From: an uncultured Pseudomonadota bacterium
GTDB taxonomy: Bacteria > Pseudomonadota > Gammaproteobacteria > Methylococcales > Methylomonadaceae
Length of the DNA stretch: 12,519 nucleotides
Assembly (NCBI GenBank): GCA_903931355.1
Contig: CAIZCB010000194.1
Coordinates: forward strand, 1-12,519
Direction of reading: 5' to 3'
Of the stretch, positions 1-5,094 are shown piece after piece; the stretch's first letter is position 1, and every line of letters starts with the position of its first letter. The notes beneath the pieces were generated by a model. It saw nothing but the letters and a program-made list of their open reading frames with translations. It was not told the origin of the DNA and searched no databases. A program made the position numbers and the translations under genes.

Positions 1-261
1 CGAAATAAAAACCGCGACTACAAACGCTAATTTAAACGGGGTAAAAAACGGCGAGGCGACATCAATTGCAATCATGCTGCTGTTTTTCGGCATATGTTGC
101 AACAAAGGCTCAGCTAGATAATGGTAAATCTCGTTGGCATAAGTTGCGGTGCCAATAAAAATCAGCAACACACAAAAAATCATCTTTAACAGCCGATCTC
201 GTAACTCGATTAAGTGACTGATAAACGGCTGTTCGTTACCTAATTCAGGCAGGTTTGTCAT
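1..261 (-). CDS. tatC: Sec-independent translocase subunit TatC, N-terminal 87 codons (cut by window edge)
   Basis: TatC is the polytopic inner-membrane receptor that, with TatB, binds twin-arginine signal peptides and, with TatA, exports folded proteins. The visible part reads from ATG at 261. It carries the family's cytoplasmic N-terminus with HLIELRDRLL (residues 16-25), then a first membrane segment and the periplasmic stretch with YANEIYHYLAEPLL, then MIAIDVASPFFTPFKL leading into the second membrane segment. These are characteristic TatC signatures. The gene runs off the window at position 1, so roughly two thirds of the protein (usual length about 250 residues) is not seen. Its start overlaps the end of tatB by 17 nt, which implies translational coupling in a hisE-tatABC operon. 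Identification is near certain; completeness cannot be judged. Confidence 0.96.
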   Translation of the reverse strand, partial: MTNLPELGNEQPFISHLIELRDRLLKMIFCVLLIFIGTATYANEIYHYLAEPLLQHMPKNSSMIAIDVASPFFTPFKLAFVVAVFIS

Positions 262-559
262 GATTGTTCAAATCCTTTGAAAGGCTTTCACTGCTGGTTT
301 TGATGTCGTTGACTACCTGCTGAGTCTCGGCTACCAATTGCTGCACATCCTCAACAATGCTTTGTTGCTGCATGATTTGCCGCATTTCTTCGGCATGTAA
401 TTGCTGTTTGATTTCGATCTTTACGTTGGCAATGGTGCTTTGGAGCTTACCTATCCACAACCCAGCTATGCGAGCAGCAGTTGGCAAACGCTTAGGACCA
501 ATGACAATCAAAGCCACCAAGCCCACCATCACTAATTCTGAAAAGCCAACTTCAAACAT
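245..559 (-). CDS. tatB: Sec-independent translocase subunit TatB
   Basis: This 104-residue protein is the TatB component, which pairs with TatC to form the twin-arginine signal-peptide receptor in the inner membrane. It has one N-terminal membrane helix (about residues 5-21) that contains a glutamate at position 8 (FSELVMV). The hinge GPKRLP (21-26) follows, then an amphipathic helix and a long charged, Gln-rich cytoplasmic tail likely to be helical. The Glu8 plus GPKRLP combination marks TatB, in contrast to the FGTKRL hinge of the neighbouring TatA. An AGGTC ribosome-binding sequence overlaps the tatA stop. The gap to tatA is 8 nt, and the 3' end overlaps tatC by 17 nt. The length is a little short but within the usual range. 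No oddity seen. Confidence 0.95.
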   Translation of the reverse strand: MFEVGFSELVMVGLVALIVIGPKRLPTAARIAGLWIGKLQSTIANVKIEIKQQLHAEEMRQIMQQQSIVEDVQQLVAETQQVVNDIKTSSESLSKDLNNHDKPA

Positions 560-567
560 TTTGTGAC

Positions 568-777
568 CTATTGCTTATCTTTATGGCTAACTTCGCCTTC
601 CAAGACGTCATCATCTTTAACTGTGGTTTTTTGCTGTTCGCTACCGTCGTTAATGGCTTTACGGAAGCTTTTAATCGCTTCGCCCAAATCACCACCGACA
701 TTTTTAAGGCGCTTGGTACCGAATACCAAAATCACGATCACTAATACCACTAATAAGTGGGGAATACTGAAACCCAT
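568..777 (-). CDS. tatA: Sec-independent translocase subunit TatA
   Basis: TatA is the small protein that oligomerises to form the export conduit of the twin-arginine translocase. This 69-residue product has the expected N-terminal membrane helix (about residues 4-20), the hinge [14 protein letters not shown] and an amphipathic helix ([13 protein letters not shown]). A short acidic, hydrophilic tail ends it. TatE is a close paralogue of similar length, but the position directly before tatB and tatC makes TatA the right name. A good ribosome-binding site, TAGGAG, lies about 7 nt before the ATG and overlaps the hisE stop codon. The 9-nt gap to hisE indicates co-transcription. No missing residues or frame problem seen. 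Confidence 0.96.
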   Translation of the reverse strand: MGFSIPHLLVVLVIVILVFGTKRLKNVGGDLGEAIKSFRKAINDGSEQQKTTVKDDDVLEGEVSHKDKQ

Positions 778-786
778 GGTCTACTC

Positions 787-1110
787 CTATTTAGATGTAT
801 TACGTTGCGCTTTTTCTTCTAAGCCCGATAAACCGAAACGACGCTGTAATTCGGCAATCACCAAATCTGGCCCCAAGCCTTGATGCGCCAGCATTACCAT
901 ACTGTGAAACCAAAGATCGGCAGTTTCGTAAATAATCTTGTCTTTGTCGCCATCTTTAGCGGCAATCACGGTTTCAGTGGCTTCTTCACCGATTTTTTTC
1001 AGAATATGATCCAAACCTTTTGCGTACAAACTGGCTACATAGGATTGATCGGCGGATTGCTGTTTACGTTGTTCTAAAACGTCAGCTAATTGCTGTAAAA
1101 CGTCACTCAT
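787..1110 (-). CDS. hisE: Phosphoribosyl-ATP pyrophosphatase
   Basis: HisE hydrolyses phosphoribosyl-ATP to phosphoribosyl-AMP and pyrophosphate, the second step of histidine synthesis, in the cytoplasm. The 107-residue reading from ATG at 1110 has the all-alpha MazG-like fold signature: the metal-binding EExxE motif (GEEATE, residues 41-46) followed by ExxD (ETAD, 62-65). This start is preferred over the upstream in-frame ATG at 1137. AAGAG precedes it at suitable spacing, the extra nine residues (MPKFPRVLA) are not typical of HisE, and the upstream start has no ribosome-binding site. hisE is followed at 9-nt spacing by tatA, an order (his genes then tatABC) common in Gammaproteobacteria. 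Here hisI is not adjacent on the 5' side, so HisE is a stand-alone enzyme, not a HisIE fusion. Confidence 0.94.
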   Translation of the reverse strand: MSDVLQQLADVLEQRKQQSADQSYVASLYAKGLDHILKKIGEEATETVIAAKDGDKDKIIYETADLWFHSMVMLAHQGLGPDLVIAELQRRFGLSGLEEKAQRNTSK

Positions 1111-1139
1111 TGCTAATACTCTTGGGAATTTGGGCAAAA

Positions 1140-1167
1140 ATCATAACACGTTGCTTTATCGGCCAAA
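1140..1167 (-). promoter_or_regulatory. Predicted promoter of hisE-tatABC
   Basis: On the minus strand a -10 like TATGAT (1145-1140) follows a weak -35 like TTTGGC (1167-1162) with a 16-nt spacer. It lies between the upstream intrinsic terminator and the hisE start. The -10 matches the sigma70 consensus at five of six positions; the -35 is poor. The position fits, because the terminator at 1178-1211 should separate the operon from the gene upstream. Confidence 0.45.
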
Positions 1168-1177
1168 AACGACAGGC

Positions 1178-1211
1178 AAAAAAAACCTCCCAGTGCTTAC
1201 GCAGTGGAAGG
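1178..1211 (-). terminator. Intrinsic terminator of the small-ORF/anti-SD RNA unit
   Basis: Read on the minus strand, an 11-position stem (CCTTCCACTGC with GCACTGGGAGG, one C-C mismatch and one G-T pair) is closed by a GTAA tetraloop, a GNRA type. Eight T follow directly (A run at 1178-1185 on the plus strand). This is a classical Rho-independent terminator and it defines the 3' end of the transcript from the 50-codon ORF. Confidence 0.85.
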
Positions 1212-1280
1212 CAAAAAACCAAGCAGAATGCTATGAGGAGGGTCTGCTAGTTATTACAACACCAGGAGGTAGTTACAAAT
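1178..1280 (-). ncRNA. Putative 3'-UTR-derived regulatory RNA with anti-Shine-Dalgarno loops
   Basis: Directly after the stop codon of the 50-codon ORF the minus strand can fold into three consecutive hairpins. Hairpin 1 (1278-1254) pairs TTGTAAC with GTTGTAA (two G-T pairs) around an 11-nt loop, TACCTCCTGGT. Hairpin 2 (1248-1222) pairs AGCAGA with TCTGCT around a 15-nt loop that starts CCCTCCTC. Hairpin 3 is the terminator with its eight-T tail. Both upper loops display CCUCCU, complementary to Shine-Dalgarno sequences. The arrangement of small ORF, CCUCC-loop hairpins and terminator resembles, from memory, the CcsR/'cuckoo' RNAs of alphaproteobacteria such as Rhodobacter, which lie downstream of a small DUF1127 protein. 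The protein here is not of that arginine-rich type. No expression evidence is available. Alternatively these are ordinary 3'-UTR stem-loops. Confidence 0.5.
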
Positions 1281-1287
1281 TTGGAGC

Positions 1288-1440
1288 TTAGCTGTTTGAT
1301 GAAGCTATGCTGGCAATGTTGGTAAACATTGAGGCAGTGGCGAAAAGCACTGCAGAGATGACGAAGAGTCCAGAAATGAAGCTTGAGATGCCGGCGATAT
1401 ACAATGCGCCTACTAAGATGTCTTTACTTAAGTTGTTCAT
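1288..1440 (-). CDS. Small hydrophobic (probably single-span membrane) protein, 50 residues
   Basis: This is a short ORF of 50 codons plus stop starting at ATG 1440. Residues 8-37 are almost entirely hydrophobic or small (segment ILVGALYIAGISSF followed by ISGLFVISAVLF), enough for one membrane helix or a tight hairpin. The N-terminus (MNNLSKD) is short and polar, and the tail (NIASIASSNS) is Ser/Asn-rich. An AAAGGA ribosome-binding sequence sits about 6 nt before the start. Codon choice (GGC, ATC, GCC mixed with TTA, AGT) is ordinary. A plausible promoter lies upstream and a strong terminator downstream, so this is an independent unit and not part of the hisE operon. I do not recognise a family. 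It is divergent from a LysR-type regulator, which may control it. A non-coding leader for the downstream hairpins is the main alternative. Confidence 0.65.
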   Translation of the reverse strand: MNNLSKDILVGALYIAGISSFISGLFVISAVLFATASMFTNIASIASSNS

Positions 1441-1455
1441 GCTTTTCCTTTACCT

Positions 1456-1475
1456 AACTTGTGCTTTCACAAGTT
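1456..1475 (-). promoter_or_regulatory. Leader hairpin before the 50-codon ORF
   Basis: A perfect 8-bp inverted repeat (AACTTGTG, loop AAAG on the minus strand, CACAAGTT) lies 15 nt before the small ORF's start codon, just upstream of its AAAGGA ribosome-binding site. If the promoter at 1533-1506 is used, this hairpin sits in the 5' leader, where it could stabilise the mRNA or affect translation. No poly-T follows, so it is not a terminator. Confidence 0.5.
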
Positions 1476-1505
1476 CTCTATGTCGTTTCTCTTTAATTGC
1501 TGATC

Positions 1506-1533
1506 ACTATACAGCATAAACATAAGTTTACAA
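1506..1533 (-). promoter_or_regulatory. Predicted promoter of the small-ORF/anti-SD RNA unit
   Basis: On the minus strand TTGTAA (1533-1528) and TATAGT (1511-1506) are separated by 16 nt. The -10 matches sigma70 consensus at five of six positions and the -35 at four of six. Transcription would start near 1499, giving a leader of about 60 nt that contains the 1456-1475 hairpin. The prediction rests on sequence resemblance only. Confidence 0.45.
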
Positions 1534-1551
1534 TTAGGCAGACGCTAAACA

Positions 1552-1565
1552 AATTGTATACAATT
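1552..1565. promoter_or_regulatory. Perfect 14-bp palindrome, candidate LysR-type operator
   Basis: AATTGTATACAATT is a perfect palindrome in the divergent intergenic region, 54 bp before the LysR-type gene. It fits the LysR-box form T-N11-A (T at 1554, A at 1566). Its right half TACAATTA (1559-1566) recurs exactly 30 bp away at 1529-1536, where it overlaps the predicted -35 of the divergent small ORF. This arrangement suits a LysR-type protein that represses itself and controls its divergent neighbour, but binding is inferred. Confidence 0.45.
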
Positions 1566-1580
1566 AAGAAACAATAAAAA

Positions 1581-1599
1581 TGTCAATCATTTTTTGACA
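1581..1599. repeat. Inverted repeat TGTCAA-N7-TTGACA upstream of the LysR-type gene
   Basis: Six-base arms TGTCAA (1581-1586) and TTGACA (1594-1599) are separated by seven nt, TCATTTT. The repeat lies 20 bp before the regulator's ATG and just upstream of its ribosome-binding site. It could be a second operator or an mRNA hairpin. TTGACA also equals a -35 consensus on either strand, but I see no good -10 at 16-18 nt from it. Confidence 0.3.
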
Positions 1600-1618
1600 A
1601 CTATAAGGGAGTCGCCTA

Positions 1619-2524
1619 ATGGACAAATTAACTAGCATGAACGTGTTTGTGCGCGTCGCCAAAGCCGGAAGCTTTGCCGGTGCAGCCAAGGATTTGGACA
1701 TTTCCCGCGCCATGGCAACCAAACACATTATGCAGCTGGAAAACGAACTCAACACCCGTTTATTCAACCGCACTACCCGTAGCTTAAGCCTAACCGAAGC
1801 CGGTGAAGAATATTTAGATCGCTGCCAACAGGTGCTTTTAGACGTTGATGAAATGGAATCGGCTGTCACCAAATTACAAACCGAACCGCGTGGCATTTTA
1901 AAAATCTGCGCGCCACCAGTGATTGGTGCGACACACATTTCCCCCGCCATGACTGATTATCTTAAAAACTATCCCGACCTATCAGTGGAAATGGTTTTAA
2001 AAGGCGGTCAGGTCGATTTAATTGATGAAGGCGTCGATATTGCGATTTATCTTGGCCAATTAAATGACACCAGTTTAGTGGCACGGAAAATTGCCACTTC
2101 ATCTCTAGTCGTTTGCGCATCACCGGAATATCTAAAAACCCACGGTACCCCGCAAGACCCAGAAGACTTGGAAAATCACAGCTGCTTAATCAACTGGGCG
2201 ATCCCACCACGTAATAAATGGCGCTTTAAAGGTATCCTCGGTGAACGGATGGTTAAAGTCACCGGCCGAATGCAAGCGAATATGGCCGACCCAATCCGTA
2301 ATGCGGCGGTTAACGGCTTAGGGGTGATTATGCTGCCCCGCTACATCGTTGGTCGCGATATTGAACTGGGTCGGCTGGAAGTGATCATGGAACAATACGG
2401 CATTGCCCCGCTGGAAATTTACGCGGTTTATCCACACCGTAAATATTTATCCGCTAAAGTCCGTTCGTTTTTGGAATTTATCCAAGACTGGCTACCGCAC
2501 CGGATTGGCATGGATCCACCTTAG
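1619..2524 (+). CDS. LysR-type transcriptional regulator
   Basis: This is a 301-residue cytoplasmic DNA-binding regulator of the usual LysR length. The N-terminal winged helix-turn-helix (about residues 1-60) is typical: MNVFVRVAKAGSFAGAAKDL, then the recognition helix region and the wing LFNRTTRSLSLTEAGEEYL. A linker helix (about 62-88) leads to the effector-binding domain (about 90-295), which contains the family features VDIAIYLG and NGLGVIMLP. The overall style, including NRTTRSLSLTEAG and a Cys-Ala-Pro-Pro start of the sensor domain, resembles the CrgA/AaeR-like branch. Neither ligand nor targets can be read from the sequence. AAGGGAG precedes the ATG by 7 nt. It is divergent from the 50-codon ORF and shares with it a region rich in palindromes, so autoregulation and control of that neighbour are plausible. 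Confidence 0.93.
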   Translation: MDKLTSMNVFVRVAKAGSFAGAAKDLDISRAMATKHIMQLENELNTRLFNRTTRSLSLTEAGEEYLDRCQQVLLDVDEMESAVTKLQTEPRGILKICAPPVIGATHISPAMTDYLKNYPDLSVEMVLKGGQVDLIDEGVDIAIYLGQLNDTSLVARKIATSSLVVCASPEYLKTHGTPQDPEDLENHSCLINWAIPPRNKWRFKGILGERMVKVTGRMQANMADPIRNAAVNGLGVIMLPRYIVGRDIELGRLEVIMEQYGIAPLEIYAVYPHRKYLSAKVRSFLEFIQDWLPHRIGMDPP

Positions 2525-2752
2525 CCAATTAGCAACAAAATCATCCCCAAACTGCCATTGTCACAATCCGTTTTCTTGACCGAACCCTGTGTAATGCGAT
2601 AATGGCAGCCTTAAATCGACTGGCTTACTGTTTTATCAAACATTTAGCCGCAAAAAACCCGTCAGAAAAGACCTGTTTTTTACCCCAAATGACACCCCAA
2701 TCGGCACTTGCAGCGCAGCTGATTAACCAAACTCATCGCGGAGCGAAGCTAA
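2525..2752 (+). promoter_or_regulatory. Intergenic region with predicted promoter of rhodanese-typA
   Basis: The region holds a good sigma70-like promoter: TTGACC (2576-2581), a 16-nt spacer and GATAAT (2598-2603). Transcription would start near 2610, leaving a leader of about 140 nt before the rhodanese gene. In that leader AAAAAAC and GTTTTTT (2652-2681) can pair around an inner GTC/GAC stem, an AT-rich hairpin ending in T's that could act as a weak attenuator. Just upstream of the -35 is ATTGT-C-ACAAT (2557-2567), whose half-sites match the 1552-1565 palindrome. No convincing gene or LysR-gene terminator is visible here. Confidence 0.55.
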
Positions 2753-3145
2753 ATGATAGAAAACCTCGACCCAAAACAAGCTTGGGACTTATTACAAAGT
2801 AATCCAGCTGCTGTGCTGATTGATGTCAGAACTGCGATTGAACACGGCTTTGTTGGCCATCCACTAAAAGCGATTCATGTCGCTTGGAAAGAGTTTCCTG
2901 GTATGCAGCTCAACGCTAATTTTGTTAATCAAGTTCAACAACATGCCAGCGACAAAAGTGCACCGGTTCTTTTACTTTGCCGTACCGGTGTGCGTTCAGT
3001 TGAAGCCGCCAAAGCTTTAGAAGCTGCAGGCTATCAACATTTAATTAATATCGTTCAAGGCTTTGAAGGTGCATTAGACGAAAACAAACACCGTGGCAAC
3101 ATCGACGGCTGGCGTTTTCACGGCCTACCTTGGCAACAAAGCTAA
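2753..3145 (+). CDS. Single-domain rhodanese-like sulfurtransferase
   Basis: This 130-residue cytoplasmic protein has one rhodanese domain. Such proteins carry a persulfide on the active-site cysteine and move sulfur to cyanide or other acceptors. The visible features are the N-terminal helix (NLDPKQAWDLLQ), the strand-turn LIDVRTAIEHGFVGHP (22-37) and the active-site loop CRTGVRS with Cys76 (76-82). The loop length is that of sulfurtransferases, not Cdc25-type phosphatases. A C-terminal GWRFHGLPW segment is common in proteobacterial homologues. There is no signal peptide. GGAG precedes the ATG by 9 nt. typA begins 68 nt downstream on the same strand, so the two may share the promoter at 2576-2603. 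The physiological acceptor is unknown. Confidence 0.9.
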   Translation: MIENLDPKQAWDLLQSNPAAVLIDVRTAIEHGFVGHPLKAIHVAWKEFPGMQLNANFVNQVQQHASDKSAPVLLLCRTGVRSVEAAKALEAAGYQHLINIVQGFEGALDENKHRGNIDGWRFHGLPWQQS

Positions 3146-3163
3146 ACCTCACTAAATAACCCT

Positions 3164-3179
3164 TGGGTTAATTGACCCA
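3164..3179 (+). promoter_or_regulatory. Weak hairpin between the rhodanese gene and typA
   Basis: TGGGTT and GACCCA pair (five Watson-Crick pairs plus one G-T) around an AATT loop. The T-rich stretch CTTTTT begins only 8 nt later, so this would be at best a leaky terminator. I see no convincing promoter in the 68-nt gap, which leaves read-through from the rhodanese promoter as the likely source of typA mRNA. Confidence 0.3.
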
Positions 3180-3213
3180 CCCTATTCTTTTTAAAAACCA
3201 TTAAGTAAATCCT

Positions 3214-5031
3214 GTGATAGAAAAACTCAGAAATATTGCCATCATCGCTCACGTTGACCATGGCAAAACCACCCTCGTTGACCAACTTTTGCAACAATCC
3301 GGCACTTTCGACTCTCACGAAAAAGTCGATGAACGAGTCATGGACTCCAACGCGTTAGAAAAAGAGCGCGGCATTACCATTTTGGCGAAAAACACCGCTA
3401 TCGACTGGAACGGCTATCACATCAACATCGTTGACACCCCAGGCCACGCCGACTTTGGTGGCGAAGTTGAACGGGTTTTATCGATGGTTGACTCAGTATT
3501 ATTGCTGGTTGACGCGGTTGACGGCCCAATGCCACAAACCCGTTTCGTTACCCAAAAAGCCTTTGCTTTAGGCTTGAAACCTATCGTTGTTATCAACAAA
3601 ATCGACCGCCCAGGTGCGCGTCCTGATTGGGTTATCGACCAAACTTTCGACTTGTTCGACCGCCTTGGCGCAACTGACGAACAATTAGACTTCCCTATCG
3701 TTTACGCTTCAGCCCTAAAAGGCTACGCTGGCTTAGATAGCTCAGTGGAAGGCGGCGATATGACCCCACTATTTGAAACCGTTGTCGAAAAAGTTAGCCC
3801 TCCACCCGTTAACATCGACGGCCCATTCCAAATGCAAGTCATCAGCTTGGATTACAACAGCTATGTGGGCGTTATCGGCATTGGTCGTATTCAACGTGGT
3901 GCGGTTAAATCCAACCAACAATTGACTTTGATTAACCGTGAAGGCGCAACCCGTAACGTCCGTATGTTGCAAATCTTTGGTTTCAAAGGCTTGGAACGTG
4001 TCGAAGTGCCACAAGCGCAAGCGGGCGACATCATCGCTTTCACCGGTATCGACAAACTGGAAATCTCCGACACCTTGTGCCAACAAGATTCTGTTGAAGC
4101 TTTGCCACCATTAAAAGTTGACGAACCGACTGTGAGCATGACTTTCCAAGTCAACAACTCACCGTTCGCTGGTAAAGAAGGTAAATTCGTTACTTCTCGC
4201 CAAATTCGCGACCGTTTAAACAAAGAACTCCAACACAACGTAGCCTTGCGCGTTGAAGACACTAGTGACCCAGACAAATTTAAAGTCTCTGGTCGTGGCG
4301 AACTGCATTTATCAATTTTGATTGAAAACATGCGCCGCGAAGGTTTCGAATTGGGCGTTTCAAGACCCGAAGTAATCATCAAAGAAATCGACGGCGTGAT
4401 GAGCGAACCGTTTGAAATGGTCACTATCGAAGTCGAAGAAATTCACCAAGGTGCGATCATGGAAAAACTTGGCGAACGTAAAGGCGACTTGTTGAACATG
4501 GTTCCCGATGGCAAAGGCCGTATTCGTTTGGAATACATGGTGCCATCACGCGGCTTGATCGGCTTCCAAACCGAATTTATGACTGCGACTTCAGGCTCAG
4601 GCTTGTTCTACCACGTTTTCGACCATTACGGCCCAACCAAACCAGGCGTTATTGGCATGCGTAAACGCGGTGTATTGGTGTCAATGGTACAAGGTAAAGC
4701 CTTGGCTTACGCGCTGTTCGCTCTGCAAGAACGTGGTGAATTGTTCTTGGTTCACGCTGACGAAGTTTATGAAGGTATGTTGGTCGGTATCCACTCGCGT
4801 GCTAACGACTTAGTGGTTAACCCAACTAAAGCCAAACAGCTAACCAACATCCGCGCCGCAGGTACTGACGAAAACTTAATCTTAACCCGTATCCAAAAAA
4901 TGACTTTGGAACAGGCTTTAGAGTTTATTGATGAAGATGAGTTAGTCGAAGTAACCCCACAATCGATTCGTTTACGGAAAAAATTATTATCTGAAAACGA
5001 TCGTAAACGCGCAGCAAGAGCGTCTGAGTAA
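3214..5031 (+). CDS. typA: Ribosome-associated translational GTPase TypA/BipA
   Basis: TypA/BipA is an EF-G-like GTPase that binds the ribosome and supports 50S assembly and growth under stress such as low temperature. The 605-residue length is normal. The G domain shows G1 AHVDHGKT (12-19), G2 RGIT (52-55), G3 DTPGH (74-78), G4 NKID (128-131) and G5 SAL (166-168). A beta-barrel domain, EF-G III/V-like domains ([19 protein letters not shown] and [14 protein letters not shown] regions) and the basic C-terminal domain follow. The start is GTG: the residues [20 protein letters not shown] match the family N-terminus exactly and no upstream ATG fits. No good Shine-Dalgarno sequence is visible before it, only TAAG, so translation may be weak or regulated. 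A strong terminator follows 12 nt after the stop. Confidence 0.98.
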   Translation: MIEKLRNIAIIAHVDHGKTTLVDQLLQQSGTFDSHEKVDERVMDSNALEKERGITILAKNTAIDWNGYHINIVDTPGHADFGGEVERVLSMVDSVLLLVDAVDGPMPQTRFVTQKAFALGLKPIVVINKIDRPGARPDWVIDQTFDLFDRLGATDEQLDFPIVYASALKGYAGLDSSVEGGDMTPLFETVVEKVSPPPVNIDGPFQMQVISLDYNSYVGVIGIGRIQRGAVKSNQQLTLINREGATRNVRMLQIFGFKGLERVEVPQAQAGDIIAFTGIDKLEISDTLCQQDSVEALPPLKVDEPTVSMTFQVNNSPFAGKEGKFVTSRQIRDRLNKELQHNVALRVEDTSDPDKFKVSGRGELHLSILIENMRREGFELGVSRPEVIIKEIDGVMSEPFEMVTIEVEEIHQGAIMEKLGERKGDLLNMVPDGKGRIRLEYMVPSRGLIGFQTEFMTATSGSGLFYHVFDHYGPTKPGVIGMRKRGVLVSMVQGKALAYALFALQERGELFLVHADEVYEGMLVGIHSRANDLVVNPTKAKQLTNIRAAGTDENLILTRIQKMTLEQALEFIDEDELVEVTPQSIRLRKKLLSENDRKRAARASE

Positions 5032-5042
5032 AAGCTAGTAAT

Positions 5043-5073
5043 AAGGTGGTGGGCAAATCCCACCACCTTTTTT
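5043..5073 (+). terminator. Intrinsic terminator of typA
   Basis: A perfect 11-bp stem (AAGGTGGTGGG with CCCACCACCTT) around a CAAAT loop ends in six consecutive T's. It lies 12 nt after the typA stop and 22 nt before the stop of the convergent RND gene. On the opposite strand the tail is only TTATTA, so termination of the efflux operon from this hairpin would be weaker. Confidence 0.93.
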
Positions 5074-5094
5074 CTGATCTTGCTTAGCCTAACT

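Noticed and set aside
1111..1137. Upstream in-frame ATG giving hisE nine extra residues (MPKFPRVLA)
   Set aside because: No ribosome-binding site precedes it, it abuts the predicted -10, and the extra residues do not belong to the family; ATG 1110 has a suitable upstream AAGAG.
1235..1270. Strong Shine-Dalgarno-like GAGGAGG and AGGAGGT on the plus strand
   Set aside because: No start codon with a plausible ORF lies at the right distance. These are the complements of the minus-strand CCUCC loops.
1307..1519. Plus-strand ORF of 70 codons
   Set aside because: It is antisense to the 50-codon ORF and its leader, has no ribosome-binding site, and its composition reflects the reverse of a hydrophobic coding sequence.
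1594..1607. TTGACA followed by TATAAG as a promoter for the LysR-type gene
   Set aside because: The two elements are only 2 nt apart, far too close to act together, and TATAAG overlaps the ribosome-binding site.
2602..2802. Plus-strand ORF of 66 codons overlapping the start of the rhodanese gene
   Set aside because: Its ATG lies within or next to the predicted -10 element, it has no ribosome-binding site, and it shows no recognisable domain.
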